DNA of 64,000 nt from Paraspadella gotoi (Eukaryota; Chaetognatha): the NCBI GenBank assembly GCA_051294375.1, contig CM119264.1:17124278-17188277 (forward strand), given 5' to 3'. Position 1 is the stretch's first letter. Every line of letters begins with the position of its first letter. The position numbers were made by a program, and so were the translations under genes. The notes beneath the pieces are model-generated. The model worked only from the letters and a program-made list of their open reading frames with translations. It made no database searches and had not been told where the DNA came from. Shown in pieces: positions 63,983 through 64,000 of this stretch.

Positions 63983-64000
63983 AAGAGAGAAGAGAGAGAG
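63939..64000 (+). repeat. GA-rich microsatellite at window edge
   Basis: GAGAGA runs with AAGAAG interruptions continue to the last base, so the true end is outside the window. Confidence 0.9.

Overview
This window is nuclear DNA from an animal, most likely an invertebrate. It has spliced protein-coding genes with short GT-AG introns, AT-rich non-coding DNA, very long (GA)n/(CT)n microsatellites and short tRNA-derived-looking repeats. There is no bacterial gene organisation. I cannot name the species. Two 25-base runs of N (11470-11494 and 36189-36213) mark assembly gaps, and both are flanked by indel-rich duplicate copies of neighbouring sequence. These look like unmerged, poorly polished contig ends rather than biological duplications.

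Layout. (1) 1-5062 is mostly gene-free with GA/CT microsatellites and one candidate orphan exon. (2) 5063-15121, minus strand, is a complete ten-exon 10-formyltetrahydrofolate dehydrogenase gene (ALDH1L family). Its first two exons sit in an assembly tangle at 9200-17760, where exon 1 is present three times and exon 2 twice. (3) 17859-18614, minus strand, is a small two-exon gene I do not recognise. It lies head-to-head with (4) 18915-27210, plus strand, a TEP1-like telomerase/vault-associated protein. That gene has four small 5' exons and one 6.75-kb exon that carries almost the whole protein. (5) 28014-29282, minus strand, is a six-exon gene reconstructed by splicing. It encodes a 225-residue two-transmembrane protein resembling BK-channel beta (KCNMB) or TipE-type auxiliary subunits. 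(6) 35291-46596, plus strand, is an SLC20 (PiT) sodium-phosphate cotransporter whose first three exons are present twice because of the second tangle (28603-36188 against 36214-43700). (7) 47456-49402, plus strand, is a peripherin/ROM1-like tetraspanin with an acidic, glycine-rich tail. (8) 49726-50535 is a Lys/Arg/Ser-rich open frame of uncertain status. (9) 50932-63883 and beyond, minus strand, is a classical tetraspanin. Its seven visible coding exons splice in phase, and one 10.7-kb intron fills most of the right end of the window.

The genes do not form a pathway. They cover one-carbon metabolism, a ribonucleoprotein component, a probable ion-channel subunit, phosphate import and two tetraspanins. 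Most of the gene models were checked by exon phase: ALDH1L closes at 913 residues, the KCNMB-like gene at 225, and the tetraspanin exons join without a frame conflict. SLC20 and the peripherin-like gene each keep phase discrepancies; the one in SLC20 is a single base and falls in low-quality sequence. The observations most worth a second look are the intron-poor TEP1 mega-exon, the previously hidden KCNMB-like gene, the peripherin-like tetraspanin, a perfect 20-bp hairpin in SLC20, a SINE-like family with a nested insertion, and the assembly artefacts that would mislead automatic annotation.
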